This document shows, in pieces, positions 1 to 9,374 of a stretch of 64,000 nucleotides of DNA (position 1 is the first letter of the stretch; each line of letters starts with the position of its first letter). The position numbers and the translations under genes are program-made. Under the pieces are notes generated by a model. It was not told the DNA's origin. It saw nothing but the letters and a program-made list of their open reading frames with translations, and ran no database searches. Origin of the DNA: Desulfurococcus mucosus DSM 2162 (GTDB lineage Archaea > Thermoproteota > Thermoprotei_A > Sulfolobales > Desulfurococcaceae); the NCBI RefSeq assembly GCF_000186365.1, contig NC_014961.1:744001-808000 (forward strand). The letters are read 5' to 3'.

Positions 1-290
1 ATCTCCTCTGCAAGCACCATTGTGGCTGGTACACTATACGCCTTCACACTGTTGAAGACGAACCTACACTCGTCGACAGGGCTCTCATAGTGCCTCGGCA
101 CCACTGGCACTAGGATGTCAACGCCTTCAACCCTATCGTGGACTCTTATCCCGCCCTGCTGTAGCACTGTTTTAACGGTTTCTTCACGGCCGTAGTACAC
201 CGGTATCCCTGAGAACCCGGCTCTGTAGAGGAAGTACGCTATTGTTGCCCCAACGGCTCCGCCGCCAATAATGCATACATCGCTAGTCAT
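1..290 (-). CDS. panE: 2-dehydropantoate 2-reductase (ketopantoate reductase), N-terminal part, cut by the window edge
   Basis: Only the first 96 or so residues are in the window; the gene runs off the left edge. Translation from the ATG at 290 opens with a Rossmann dinucleotide-binding loop, IIGGGAVGATIAYFL, at residues 7-21, which is the typical start of the ApbA/PanE family that reduces ketopantoate to pantoate with NADPH for coenzyme A synthesis. The start overlaps the stop of the upstream ThiR-like gene by 4 bp (ATGA), so the two are probably co-transcribed. The catalytic lysine and the C-terminal helical domain lie outside the window, so family assignment rests on the nucleotide-binding part and general similarity; another small Rossmann oxidoreductase is the main alternative. 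Confidence 0.7.
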   Translation of the reverse strand, partial: MTSDVCIIGGGAVGATIAYFLYRAGFSGIPVYYGREETVKTVLQQGGIRVHDRVEGVDILVPVVPRHYESPVDECRFVFNSVKAYSVPATMVLAEE

Positions 291-1162
291 GGATTCCTCT
301 TCACCAGGCTCACGAGTATTCTCTCAAGCTCGTTGAAGTCTGTGGTGAAAATATAAACCACTGGCTCAAGACCCTTACCTCCGAGATCAGCTATGGCATC
401 CGGCTTCTCCCTCGCAGCCATCTCCACTCTCTTCCAGAAGCCCTCTACATCCTCGTGAGGACCGCTCACGGCGAGCTTGAGACCCAGATCCCTGAGCGCC
501 TCGACATAGACCTCCTCGTATCTCGTGTTGAACCCGACTCTTTTAGCCGGGTTAAGAGTTGACACCGTGAGGAGGAGCCTTGACAAATGCCTGCTCCCAC
601 CATACATGGGCTCCCCTGTGACAGCTACACCGTTAAGGGTACGGGTTATCCTCCCAGTTAACCCTATTATCTCGTACACTGATGCAGGCGGCCTAGGTGC
701 GTAGACTAGGTTTGAGCCCACCTCAGGTATAACCCTGTGGAGCCCTTCTATGGACGTGATCCTGAGCAACGCAACCCTATAGTACTCTACATCGGGGTCT
801 ACTGGCAGCCCCTCTGAGCACGATGTAAATATCTCCTTATACTTCGAGCAAACCGCTTTAAGCGCCAGGGTGTTAACCACTTGGTAGCTGGCTAGCTCAA
901 ACCTGTCACGCGGAGCCCTGAATGCGAGGCTACACAGTATCTCCACATAGTACTCAACCACCTCTCTCTCAAGGCCTACCTCATGGAGCTGGCGTAGATA
1001 CTCCTCCATAGGTTTCTTCAACAGCTTGTTTACCATGGGCTGTGATACATGTAGCAGGGAGGAGATCCTGTGCTGGCTGAGCCCCTGCCTGCTCAGCCTA
1101 TGTGCAAGCACGCCTCTAAGCGAAACCAGTATTTTCTCACATATGGCGTCATGAATTATCAT
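287..1162 (-). CDS. thiR: ThiR-like transcriptional regulator: HTH domain plus ThiN-type sensor domain
   Basis: 291 aa. Residues about 18-50 form a helix-turn-helix (LSQHRISSLLHVSQPMVNKL). From about residue 150 the protein looks like the ThiN thiamine-phosphate synthase domain (YAPRPPASVYEIIGLTGRI, later KRVGFNTRYEE and DAIADLGGKG). In archaea this HTH-ThiN arrangement, without the ThiD kinase domain, is the thiamine-responsive regulator ThiR, where the ThiN domain senses rather than makes thiamine phosphate. The gene overlaps the preceding hypothetical gene by 14 bp and the following ketopantoate reductase by 4 bp. Its targets (thiamine biosynthesis or transport genes) are not in this window. 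The family call is good; regulator rather than enzyme is an inference from the domain order. Confidence 0.75.
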   Translation of the reverse strand: MIIHDAICEKILVSLRGVLAHRLSRQGLSQHRISSLLHVSQPMVNKLLKKPMEEYLRQLHEVGLEREVVEYYVEILCSLAFRAPRDRFELASYQVVNTLALKAVCSKYKEIFTSCSEGLPVDPDVEYYRVALLRITSIEGLHRVIPEVGSNLVYAPRPPASVYEIIGLTGRITRTLNGVAVTGEPMYGGSRHLSRLLLTVSTLNPAKRVGFNTRYEEVYVEALRDLGLKLAVSGPHEDVEGFWKRVEMAAREKPDAIADLGGKGLEPVVYIFTTDFNELERILVSLVKRNP

Positions 1163-1817
1163 TGCCCCACGGGACCCCTTCAGCCTGGAGAGACCTCAAG
1201 CTACTGGTAGATCCCTGGCGGCTTTTTTCTAGTTTTCTGGCAACCGCCTCTGCAAGCCCCAGTATCTCGTTGAGAACCCTGATCTCGTTTGAAAAAGCCT
1301 CCTCGTACCGCATCATCTCCTGGAGTATGCTTGTCACCTTCTCGAGCTCATTGAAGACGAGCCCGCGGAAAACCTCCTTGTCAACCTCGCTGAGCTTATC
1401 CTTAACTGCCAGCTTGTGCAAGGTGTTGAGCATCTTCAACGGCTCCATGCTCCTGTACTTTATGGCGAGGAGTTTAAGCCTTGGATCCTCCTCTCCCCTG
1501 GAGCCAGTGTAGGCCTCTATGGCGTCTCTCACAGAGTCTATGTCTCTGAACCTCCACCAGGTCTGGTTCTTTGAGGTATAGGATTTCTCTATTATCCCGT
1601 AGTTCTTCTCCATGACCTTCAGTAGGTTAACCGGGTTGTATGTTACCCCGGCCTCGTAGAGTTTGAAGACTATGTGCTTGTAGCTGAAGTCGCCGAGCCT
1701 GTGGTCTATGTTTGGGTCCCTGGCAATATTGTAGGCGATCCTTAAAACGACTAATGCTTTCTCACCGTATCTTGAAAGGAAGTCCTCTATGGCTGTCCTC
1801 GCGTCGCCGGGAAACAA
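1149..1817 (-). CDS. Conserved hypothetical protein, all-helical, first gene of the thiR-panE operon
   Basis: 222 aa, no family recognised. The protein is rich in charged helices, has no signal peptide or membrane segment, and residues 40-110 (KHIVFKLYEAGVTYNPVNL through WWRFRDIDSVRDAIEAY) could be a winged-helix DNA-binding unit followed by a helical tail. The start is TTG at 1817, preceded by GGTG and, about 40 bp upstream on the minus strand, a TATA-like box (positions 1853-1863). The end overlaps the ThiR-like gene by 14 bp, so it is probably the promoter-proximal gene of a three-gene unit. Its role is unknown. Confidence 0.65.
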   Translation of the reverse strand: MFPGDARTAIEDFLSRYGEKALVVLRIAYNIARDPNIDHRLGDFSYKHIVFKLYEAGVTYNPVNLLKVMEKNYGIIEKSYTSKNQTWWRFRDIDSVRDAIEAYTGSRGEEDPRLKLLAIKYRSMEPLKMLNTLHKLAVKDKLSEVDKEVFRGLVFNELEKVTSILQEMMRYEEAFSNEIRVLNEILGLAEAVARKLEKSRQGSTSSLRSLQAEGVPWGNDNS

Positions 1818-1899
1818 GCGTTAAACACCGTGGAGACATAATGTTCTCCCGGATTTAAAAACGTTTCAATACGTCTTCTATCACTCGAACGGTGGTTGA

Positions 1900-2628
1900 A
1901 TGAGTGCTGTCGAGGTAGTCGACGTCCACAAGGTCTATGATGATGAAACATATGCTGTTAGAGGCGTGAGCTTCACTGTGAGGCCTGGAGAGATATATGG
2001 GTTGATAGGGCCCAATGGCGCCGGTAAGACAACCCTCCTGAGGATCATAGCAGGGATAGTTAAGCCAACCCGTGGCACGGTCAAGGTCTACGGCCGCGAC
2101 CCTTATAGGGAGTTCGAGGAGACGAGGAGGCTAATAGGCTACCTGCCCGAGGAGGCCAACACGTATCAGAGGTTAACCGGCTTGGAACACCTGTTGTTCT
2201 ACGCTAGGCTCTACGGCGGGGACGTTGAGTCTATGGTTGAGTACGGTGCAAGGATAACGGGGCTAGGAGACAGATTACATGATGAGGCTGGAACCTACAG
2301 CCACGGGATGAAGCGGCGTCTCCTCCTAGGCGCTGTTTTAATGAGGAAGCCCATGCTAGCCATACTCGATGAGCCGACCAGCGGGCTCGATGTACATGCA
2401 AGCGTCAGCGTGAGGAGGACGATAAGGCAGTATGTTGCTGAGACAGGCTCCACTGTTATCCTTAGCAGTCACAACATGCTGGAAATAGAGTACCTATGCG
2501 ATAGAGTTGGATTGATATCCAAGGGGAGGATCGTGGCTGAGGGCGAGCCCAGGAGGCTTGTCGAGGAGTTCAATGCTTCAAACCTGGAGGAGGTCTTCAC
2601 CATGCTGGTCAGCGAGGATGAGGAGTGA
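1900..2628 (+). CDS. ABC transporter ATP-binding protein (ABC-2/NatA export type)
   Basis: 242 aa, the normal length for a single nucleotide-binding subunit. Walker A GPNGAGKTT (residues about 37-45), an ABC signature in the form YSHGMKRR, Walker B LAILDEPTSGLD and the H-loop SSHNM are all present. The ATG at 1900 follows GGTGG at a 5-nt spacing. It overlaps the permease gene by 4 bp, so the two form one transporter at the cytoplasmic membrane. Family members of this type export drugs, lipids, peptides or sodium; the sequence does not say which. Confidence 0.9.
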   Translation: MSAVEVVDVHKVYDDETYAVRGVSFTVRPGEIYGLIGPNGAGKTTLLRIIAGIVKPTRGTVKVYGRDPYREFEETRRLIGYLPEEANTYQRLTGLEHLLFYARLYGGDVESMVEYGARITGLGDRLHDEAGTYSHGMKRRLLLGAVLMRKPMLAILDEPTSGLDVHASVSVRRTIRQYVAETGSTVILSSHNMLEIEYLCDRVGLISKGRIVAEGEPRRLVEEFNASNLEEVFTMLVSEDEE

Positions 2629-3899
2629 TGCGTGGAACCAGTAGGATCAGGGTTCTCCTGTGGAAGGAGGCATTGGAGATCTCAAGGGATAGGAAAGCAT
2701 TGATAACGACTATTCTTCTACCATTGATTGCGATGCCCGCGATCGGGTTGCTCACAGTGTTCCTCATGGTGCAGCAACCAGTGAACATAGCCGTAGTTGA
2801 TGAAGACGCGTCAACCCATGTGTCTCCAGTATTTAACATAACTGTTTCCTCCAGGGATCTAGCAGCAGGCATAAGGGAGCACTTATCTAGATCCGGCTTC
2901 AACGTCTATATGTATGGTGATAAATGGACCGCGTTATCTAACTCGAGTATAGACCTAGTCGTGGTCATACCGAGGGGCTTCGCCGAGAACGCCTCGAGCA
3001 TTGACAGGGTTGCCTCAGTAGATATTATCAGGAGGGCGAATGTTCAAGCCGCTCAGCAAGCCGAGGGCACTGTGAGGGGGTTCATCGACTACTATTCCGC
3101 ACAGCTCTCTGGAAGGAAACTGGAAGCGCTTGCAAAACTAGCCAGCGTAGGCCCGGTTGACGTGAATGCCCTCAGGAACCCCATCGTGGTTGGCAGCGTG
3201 GTGCTTGTATCCCCCTCAGGTGCAGAGGTTGGAGCTGAGGAAGCCTTGAAGAGCCTTGTAGCCCGCTTACTTGTACTCAGCTTCTCCTTCGTCGTAACCC
3301 CGGCTGCCTCATACGTCATCGACGGGGTGATAGGGGAGAGGGAGAGGAAAACCATGGAGATGTTGTTGACGAGCCCGGCCTCGGTCTCAGAGGTGTTCCT
3401 CTCGAAGCTTGTAGCGGCATCCATGCTCGGAGTGCTTGCATCACTAGCGGATCTAGGTGGGATACTAGCCTACGTTACCCTCATCATAATGGCTTTCGGC
3501 GGCGGTATACTTGTAGTAATGGATCCAGTACTCGTATGCATACATGTGGTGACAGCGTTCCTGACGATACTTGTAACAGTCTCCATAGCTACACCCTTCA
3601 TAGCGAGGAGCAGCGGCTTAAGGAGCGCTAGCAATGTGGCTGGAATAGTGTCATCCATAGGGCTCGTATTCTTCATAATCGGGTGGATGATCGACTTCCC
3701 GAAGCTTCCCCCGAGCATCATGTACCCCTTAATGCTCGTACCGTACACGCATAGCATCCTAGCAATACAGGGATACGTGTACGGCGAGCTGGCTGTCGTC
3801 GCTAGGAGTCTCATAGTGCTTCCAGCGGTCTCCCTTGTTTCAATGATTATTGCAATACGGTTCATAGATAAGGAAAAGCTACTACTAGCACGGGATTGA
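2625..3899 (+). CDS. ABC-2 type permease (NatB-like)
   Basis: 424 aa membrane partner of the ATPase just upstream (4-bp overlap). One transmembrane helix near residues 25-48 is followed by an extracytoplasmic domain to about residue 210, then five or six C-terminal transmembrane helices. The conserved cytosolic stretch VIGERERKTMEMLLTSP before the second helix is typical of ABC-2 permeases of the NatB/YhaP type. The substrate cannot be read from the sequence. The gene ends 48 bp before a new promoter and regulator, so the operon has two genes. Confidence 0.85.
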   Translation: MMRGTSRIRVLLWKEALEISRDRKALITTILLPLIAMPAIGLLTVFLMVQQPVNIAVVDEDASTHVSPVFNITVSSRDLAAGIREHLSRSGFNVYMYGDKWTALSNSSIDLVVVIPRGFAENASSIDRVASVDIIRRANVQAAQQAEGTVRGFIDYYSAQLSGRKLEALAKLASVGPVDVNALRNPIVVGSVVLVSPSGAEVGAEEALKSLVARLLVLSFSFVVTPAASYVIDGVIGERERKTMEMLLTSPASVSEVFLSKLVAASMLGVLASLADLGGILAYVTLIIMAFGGGILVVMDPVLVCIHVVTAFLTILVTVSIATPFIARSSGLRSASNVAGIVSSIGLVFFIIGWMIDFPKLPPSIMYPLMLVPYTHSILAIQGYVYGELAVVARSLIVLPAVSLVSMIIAIRFIDKEKLLLARD

Positions 3900-3902
3900 T
3901 AC

Positions 3903-3914
3903 AAGTTTATATAT
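3903..3914 (+). promoter_or_regulatory. TATA-box promoter of the glycogen cluster regulator
   Basis: AAGTTTATATATG sits about 35-40 bp before the ATG at 3948. It is the only clear promoter ahead of the run of genes from 3948 to 12811, whose internal gaps are at most 12 bp, so it probably drives the whole unit. Confidence 0.55.
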
Positions 3915-3947
3915 GTCGGTCAAAATAATTACTTCCAGGCGAAATAT

Positions 3948-4439
3948 ATGACTACAAGCCTAAAGCTACTCAGCCTCATGGACGAAAACGGGGTGGCAAT
4001 TGATAAACTCTCCTCCGAGACCGGTTTATCTACACGCACCGTCAAGAGGTATCTCAGAGAGCTCGAGGAAAAAGGGCTTGTGGAGCAACGGGGCGAGCTC
4101 TACGCGCTTACAGCGGCAGGTTTAAAACTAAAGAAGTCTCTCCAAGCACTCAGGGCGAGGCGTGAAGCCCCACCCTACATTGTAACCGATCCATCGAGCG
4201 GTGCACAGATACCTTTAAGCTTCAGGAACTATAAGCAACTCCTAGCGATAATCGATGCGGGGCTTGCCGATAAATCGGTTCTCGAGGAACACATGAGGAA
4301 ATACCTGGCAACATGGGTAAAGGACTCCCTCGGTGATGAATACCTGGCATACCTCCTCGAAACCGGCGCCATCAAGAACCTGGATGATTTGAAAAACTAC
4401 CTCGAGACAATACTTAAAGCCCTAGGGGACCAAGCGTAA
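3948..4439 (+). CDS. Winged-helix transcriptional regulator at the head of the glycogen/starch operon
   Basis: 163 aa. Residues 1-65 are a winged helix-turn-helix (NGVAIDKLSSETGLSTRTVK for the helices, then RELEEKGLVEQRGELYALT for recognition helix end and wing). The remaining 100 residues form a helical domain of unknown role, possibly dimerisation or ligand sensing; no sugar-binding domain is recognisable. It lies 7 bp before the maltokinase-like gene and shares its promoter, so it is a candidate regulator of the glycogen genes and of itself, by position only. Confidence 0.7.
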   Translation: MTTSLKLLSLMDENGVAIDKLSSETGLSTRTVKRYLRELEEKGLVEQRGELYALTAAGLKLKKSLQALRARREAPPYIVTDPSSGAQIPLSFRNYKQLLAIIDAGLADKSVLEEHMRKYLATWVKDSLGDEYLAYLLETGAIKNLDDLKNYLETILKALGDQA

Positions 4440-4446
4440 AGCGTGC

Positions 4447-5880
4447 GTGGAAATGGAAAGAATAATAGGGTATCTCGAGGAAAACTACCTGCCACAGGCC
4501 AGATGGTGGCCGTGGAAAGGCACTAAGAGAAGCCTAGAGCTTCTGGGGCATAGTGGAGACGGGGAAATAACCATACTGCTTTTCAGGTCGAACAACCTGG
4601 TATTCCACCTCCCATTAGCCAGGGTAACGGAGGTACCGGCAAACCTTAAGACAAGGGGCTTCTGCATCGGCAACGAATGCTATGTTGAAGCCGAGTACCT
4701 CCCAAAGTACATTGAATCACTGAGTAAGATCGAGGGAATCACTGTAGAGTACCTGCAGGAAACCAGTGAGTTGACCGAGGTACTCCACGCTGAGCCGCTT
4801 ACATTGGAGTCGACTAACACTGTCGCACTCTACGAGACGAAGAGCGGGAGCCGCCTGGTCTTGAAGAGCTATAGGTTGATACCCATGGTGAACATGGAGG
4901 CCTTAATGTTGCGAAGACTAGCCGAGGAGAAATATAGGCATATACCCGAGATCCTGGCATTCATAAGGTACAGGGACACCGTTACAGGCGTGGTCTCCAG
5001 GTTCGTCAGGGGAGTTGGCGACGGCGGCTACCCCTTCTACAAGTCCCTCTTAAAGAGCCTTAGCGGGGAGGGTAGCTGTTTAAGGATCGGATTAGCATCG
5101 AAACTCGGCATCATTATTTCAGGCCTACACAGGGCTCTCAACAGTGAGAGAGGAGACTTCTTCGGAGCGGAACCCATATCGGATGGCGACGTGGAGAAAT
5201 GGAGAGCCCGGCTTGAGAGAATGTACTCTTCGAGCCTCAAGAGGCTTGACGAGCTGGTAAGCAGCGAGAGGGATAACGTGGGCAATGAGGCAGCGTATTG
5301 GCGAGACATGCTTGAGAAGACACGGGGGATAGTTGAAGACGCAGCCAGCATGCTGGATGAGTATGTGGGACTAATGAAGGCTAGAACCCATCAAGATCTC
5401 CACCTGGCGCAAATGATATATGTGGAGAGCCCGGCAGAGGACTTCATAATAACGGACTTCGAGGGAGAACCCGGGAGAAGCATTGATGAAAGGCTCTGGA
5501 AGGAGCCGCCTATAAGGGACCTGGCCTCTATGATAAGGAGCTTCCACTATCTCTCCCATGCAGCAATAATGAGCCGTGCGGGGAGGTCTCAAGGCGAGGT
5601 GTCCAAGGTTATGATCAGCAACGATCCCTCCGCTGCCTGGAGGCTTACCCATGTTAAAGCAATGGTTTACTCCTATCTAATGGATGTGGATCCCCGTCTA
5701 CTTGGGGTGGAGAGGAATACCCTTCTAACTGGTTTCCGAAGACTTCTTTACCCATGGATAGTTGAGAGAGCTATCTATGAGACGTATTATGAGTCTCTTT
5801 ATAGGCCTAGCTGGGTCTCAATACCTATAGCAGGCCTCTTCGAGGCCTACCGTGTCTACAGGGGTGGTGGAGCCCTTTGA
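4447..5880 (+). CDS. mak: Maltokinase-like sugar kinase
   Basis: 477 aa, near the usual maltokinase length. The N-terminus has the cap-domain motif of maltokinases (LPQARWWPWKGT, residues about 15-26). The kinase core shows HQDLHLAQM (about 313-321, catalytic Asp) and DFEGEPGRSIDERLWKEPPI (about 338-357), matching the HGDLHLGQ and DFEGEP motifs of the family, which phosphorylates maltose to maltose 1-phosphate with ATP. In bacteria the product feeds GlgE, and the kinase is often fused to trehalose synthase; neither partner is here. Start is GTG 4447 or ATG 4453. It overlaps the following GH57 gene by 4 bp. The kinase family is well supported; the exact sugar substrate is inferred. Confidence 0.75.
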   Translation: MEMERIIGYLEENYLPQARWWPWKGTKRSLELLGHSGDGEITILLFRSNNLVFHLPLARVTEVPANLKTRGFCIGNECYVEAEYLPKYIESLSKIEGITVEYLQETSELTEVLHAEPLTLESTNTVALYETKSGSRLVLKSYRLIPMVNMEALMLRRLAEEKYRHIPEILAFIRYRDTVTGVVSRFVRGVGDGGYPFYKSLLKSLSGEGSCLRIGLASKLGIIISGLHRALNSERGDFFGAEPISDGDVEKWRARLERMYSSSLKRLDELVSSERDNVGNEAAYWRDMLEKTRGIVEDAASMLDEYVGLMKARTHQDLHLAQMIYVESPAEDFIITDFEGEPGRSIDERLWKEPPIRDLASMIRSFHYLSHAAIMSRAGRSQGEVSKVMISNDPSAAWRLTHVKAMVYSYLMDVDPRLLGVERNTLLTGFRRLLYPWIVERAIYETYYESLYRPSWVSIPIAGLFEAYRVYRGGGAL

Positions 5881-7421
5881 CCGATGTAGTTTTAATGTTT
5901 GAGGTGCACCAGCCCTACAGGCTGAGGAGAGATATTCACTACAGGCTACTGGAAAAGGCCTTAGCCGGTAGAGTTGAGCCAGGGGACGTGGAGGAGGCGT
6001 TGTTTGACAACGAGTTGAACCGGCTGGTTGTCGAGAGAGCGTCGGAGAGATGCTACATTCCTGCCACCCGTATAATACTTGAGAATGTGAAACGGTATGC
6101 CGGGGGTTCCAGGGGATTCAAGGCTAGTTTCAGTGTGAGCGGCGTGTTCCTGGAGCAGGCGCAACGCTGGAAACCCGAGGTCGTCGATCTCTTCAGAGAG
6201 CTGGCGGGCACTGGAATGATCGAATTCGTGGAGCAAACGTATTATCATAGCATGGCTGCGTTCCTACCGTACTTCGGGTTCGACGAGCTACGTGAACAGG
6301 TGGTTGAACACAGGAAGCTCGTTGAAGAACTCATAGGTTATAGGCCCACCTCGATCGAGAACACGGAGTTCACGTATAGTAACGATGTCGCCTGCTTCTT
6401 TGACTCAATGGGCTACAGGGTTGTGTTGACAGAGGGCGTTGAAAGAGTGCTTGGCTGGAGGAGCCCTAACTATGTTTACAAGGCTTATGGATGTGATATA
6501 CGGGTCTTAACGAGGAACTACAGGTTAAGCGATGACATAGGCTTCAGGTTCAGTGATAAGACATGGGATCAATACCCGTTGACAGCAGACAAGTATGCAT
6601 CATGGATTGCCTCAACCCCCGGAGACCTGATATTTATCGCCGTGGACTACGAGACATTCGGCGAACACCACTGGCCTGAGTCAGGTATACACGAGTTCCT
6701 TAAGTGGATGCCGGGCGAGGTCTTGAAGTACGGCCACCTCAACTTCTCAACGCCGAGCGAGGTAGTGGAGAGACACCCTGTTAGAGATGTGCTGGATGTA
6801 CCTTCATGGTCCCCTATAAGCTGGGCCGATGAGAGAGACTTGAGTGCATGGTTGGGCAACGAGATGCAGCGCGAAGCCTTCAATGCTCTCGCATCCATCA
6901 GGCCGTTTATAAAGGCTGTTGATAAGCCCTGGCTAACTAGACTATGGAAGCTTCTCACCATAAGCGACCACCTGTACTATATGGCAACGAAGTTCGGTTC
7001 CATAGGAGAGGTTCACTCGTATTTCTCCCCCTATAAAAACGCTAGCATAGCGCATGGATTATTCATGGAGGCTCTTGGCGCAGTAGCCGAAATGGTTAGA
7101 CGCGAGGTTGAAGCAGATAGAAGAAGCACCCTGAGAAAGCTGATTCTACCCGAGGCAAAGGCATTCCGGTTCACGATGCCGAACGGTGAGTACACGGGCT
7201 TAAGTGCTCACTCACTAGTCGAGTTCACAGAGCTATTGGAGAAAGCACCCCCGGAGTCCCTTCTCTACCATTTGAACAGGGGCGATATAAGCGCATGGTT
7301 GCGAGGAGTACTGGGGCTCGAGGACGTTGCCCGCGAGATCGATGAGCTGAGGAAGACGCCCATGGCTTATAGCGAAGTAGTCGCCGCCCTCAGGAGGGTG
7401 CTTAAAGGGCTCGTCGAGTAG
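5877..7421 (+). CDS. GH57 alpha-amylase (MJ1611 type)
   Basis: 514 aa. GH57 motif 1 is EVHQP at residues 9-13; the nucleophile region is SIENTEFTYSND near residue 160; the acid/base region is FIAVDYETFGEHH near 255. The layout follows the archaeal alpha-amylases of the Methanocaldococcus MJ1611 group rather than the glucanotransferases. There is no signal peptide, so it acts in the cytoplasm on glycogen or malto-oligosaccharides. The TTG start overlaps the kinase stop by 4 bp, and the stop is directly followed by the next gene. It is one of three GH57 genes in this operon. Confidence 0.85.
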   Translation: MTDVVLMFEVHQPYRLRRDIHYRLLEKALAGRVEPGDVEEALFDNELNRLVVERASERCYIPATRIILENVKRYAGGSRGFKASFSVSGVFLEQAQRWKPEVVDLFRELAGTGMIEFVEQTYYHSMAAFLPYFGFDELREQVVEHRKLVEELIGYRPTSIENTEFTYSNDVACFFDSMGYRVVLTEGVERVLGWRSPNYVYKAYGCDIRVLTRNYRLSDDIGFRFSDKTWDQYPLTADKYASWIASTPGDLIFIAVDYETFGEHHWPESGIHEFLKWMPGEVLKYGHLNFSTPSEVVERHPVRDVLDVPSWSPISWADERDLSAWLGNEMQREAFNALASIRPFIKAVDKPWLTRLWKLLTISDHLYYMATKFGSIGEVHSYFSPYKNASIAHGLFMEALGAVAEMVRREVEADRRSTLRKLILPEAKAFRFTMPNGEYTGLSAHSLVEFTELLEKAPPESLLYHLNRGDISAWLRGVLGLEDVAREIDELRKTPMAYSEVVAALRRVLKGLVE

Positions 7422-7430
7422 GTGGTTGAA

Positions 7431-9362
7431 GTGCCCAGGGTTAACTTTATATTCGCACTCCACTTCCATCAACCCCTCGGTCAGCTGAAAGGCGTCAACG
7501 AGAAAATATTCGTAAACAGCTATAGACTCCTCTTAGACGTGTTCAAATCATTCGCTGACTTAAAGTTCACCGTGCATGTGAGCGGACCCCTACTATTATA
7601 CCTAGCTAAGAATCACCCGGAGTGGCTTGAGGAATTATTCAAGCTAGGCGACCTCGGCGTACTCGAATTCATGGCTGGAAGCCTCGGAGAAGCCATACTA
7701 CCCATAATACCCAGGGAGGATAGGGAGGCACAGATACGCGAATACATAGCACTCTTCGAAAGACTCTCAGGCTTCAAGCCAAAGGGGCTCTGGCTACCTG
7801 AAAGAGTATGGGAACCTGGCTTACCAGAGGTGCTGGGGAAGCTGGGTGTAGAATACGTCTTCATAGATGACTCAACACTAACCAAGACCGGGCACCCGCA
7901 GGACCTCGCTTACTATGCATGGAACACCGAGGACAGCGGGCAACTAGTGAGAGTATTCTTCATTGACGCTGGAATAAGGTATATACTACCATGGGAGCCA
8001 CCTGAAAGAGTACTAGAGTATCTTGTAAGCAAGGGGAGGGAAGGCGATCAAGCAAGGCTAGTGCTATGGGGCAGTGACGCCGAGAAGTTCGGTGAATGGA
8101 TGGATCCAGAGCGAAGCAGGAGCTGGCTGTATTCATTCCTAGAGTTAATGAGGAGGAGCAGGGATAGGGTTTCAATGACGCATCCAAGCGAGTACCTGAT
8201 GGAGCACGGGGTTAGAGGATTACTCTACTTCGACACAGGAAGCTACGATAAAATGCTTGAGTGGAGCCGCGGCTTCTTTAGGAACTTCCTCGTAAAGTAC
8301 AGGGAGAGTAATAATATGCATAAGAAGATGCTGTGGGTGAGAAGAAAACTCGGCTCCCTGGACAGTGTGCCCGAGGAGGTTAGGACCGGGTATCTTCTAT
8401 CGCAATGTAATGACGCATACTGGCATGGATTATTCGGAGGCATATATCTAGCACACTTGAGGCAGGCCATATACGAGGAACTAATCAGGACTGAGGCATG
8501 GGCGGAGAGGGAGACCGGGTATTTCAGGGACACTGGTGTAAGGGTGGGCATGGTGGACTTCGACTACGATGGCGAACCCGAGGTACTTGTAGAGACACCT
8601 AGCCAGAACCTTTACGTGAAGCCTGATGACGGGGGAACACTCTTCGAATACGACGTCAAGTCCAGGGGCCTCGAGCACAATCTCCAGGACACCATGAGCA
8701 GGTATGGCGAGCCCTACATTAATAAACCAGGCTTCCACCCTGATTGGTATAGGAGGGTTAGTTGGAGAATCCACTTGTGGAGCGATGACACCGGTCTCTA
8801 CGACTGGATCAACAATACGCCTTTCAAGGACATGAGTGATCTAGCTTTAAAGAAACACCATGTAGCCGTGGGAGAAGGCAACGAGATCACTCTGAGGGCT
8901 CTGGGCGGGTTCTATCAGTATGGTAGCACACCGGTAACAGTAATGGTTGAGAAAAAGATAAATCTAACCGATAAAGGGCATGCCGTAACTTATAGGATCA
9001 GGAACATGGGTGACAAGACGTTCTCAACAAGACTGGGCATAGAGTACCATGTAGCGTGGAAAATAGACAGGGAAAACGATGAAAAACCCTACTATGTTGT
9101 AGAAGGTGTTAGCAGGGATGTATCGGAATCAGGCGTCTTCCACACTGAGAGGATCACTGTGGGCTCAGCTGGCTACCCCAGCATAGTGCTCGAGGCCAGC
9201 AAACCCCATGAAGCGTGGATCGCGCAACTCGCCTCACTCTCGAGAACCGAAAAAGGCTTCAAGGAAATGCCACAGGGACTCGGCGTAATGTTCACAAGGC
9301 AACTAGTATTGAAGCCAGGCGAGGAATACGAGGCATCTGTGTCATGGATGCTTAAAGCCTAA
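7431..9362 (+). CDS. GH57 4-alpha-glucanotransferase / alpha-amylase
   Basis: About 643 aa, close to the 659-aa Thermococcus litoralis 4-alpha-glucanotransferase. Motif 1 FALHFHQPLG lies at residues 8-17; LWLPERVWEPG places the nucleophile Glu near residue 123 and WGSDAEKFGEW the acid/base Asp near 215, agreeing with Glu123 and Asp214 of that enzyme. The C-terminal half is the beta-sandwich domain of this group. GTG 7431 is chosen because AGGTGG ends 5 nt before it; an in-frame GTG at 7422, right after the previous stop, lacks such a site. The enzyme would shuffle maltodextrin chains in the cytoplasm, linking amylase and glycogen synthase in the same operon. Confidence 0.87.
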   Translation: MPRVNFIFALHFHQPLGQLKGVNEKIFVNSYRLLLDVFKSFADLKFTVHVSGPLLLYLAKNHPEWLEELFKLGDLGVLEFMAGSLGEAILPIIPREDREAQIREYIALFERLSGFKPKGLWLPERVWEPGLPEVLGKLGVEYVFIDDSTLTKTGHPQDLAYYAWNTEDSGQLVRVFFIDAGIRYILPWEPPERVLEYLVSKGREGDQARLVLWGSDAEKFGEWMDPERSRSWLYSFLELMRRSRDRVSMTHPSEYLMEHGVRGLLYFDTGSYDKMLEWSRGFFRNFLVKYRESNNMHKKMLWVRRKLGSLDSVPEEVRTGYLLSQCNDAYWHGLFGGIYLAHLRQAIYEELIRTEAWAERETGYFRDTGVRVGMVDFDYDGEPEVLVETPSQNLYVKPDDGGTLFEYDVKSRGLEHNLQDTMSRYGEPYINKPGFHPDWYRRVSWRIHLWSDDTGLYDWINNTPFKDMSDLALKKHHVAVGEGNEITLRALGGFYQYGSTPVTVMVEKKINLTDKGHAVTYRIRNMGDKTFSTRLGIEYHVAWKIDRENDEKPYYVVEGVSRDVSESGVFHTERITVGSAGYPSIVLEASKPHEAWIAQLASLSRTEKGFKEMPQGLGVMFTRQLVLKPGEEYEASVSWMLKA

Positions 9363-9374
9363 TGGTGTAGCGGC

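Noticed and set aside
2609-2902. Minus-strand frame inside the ABC permease gene
   Set aside because: Shadow of the well-supported plus-strand gene; no promoter or ribosome site.
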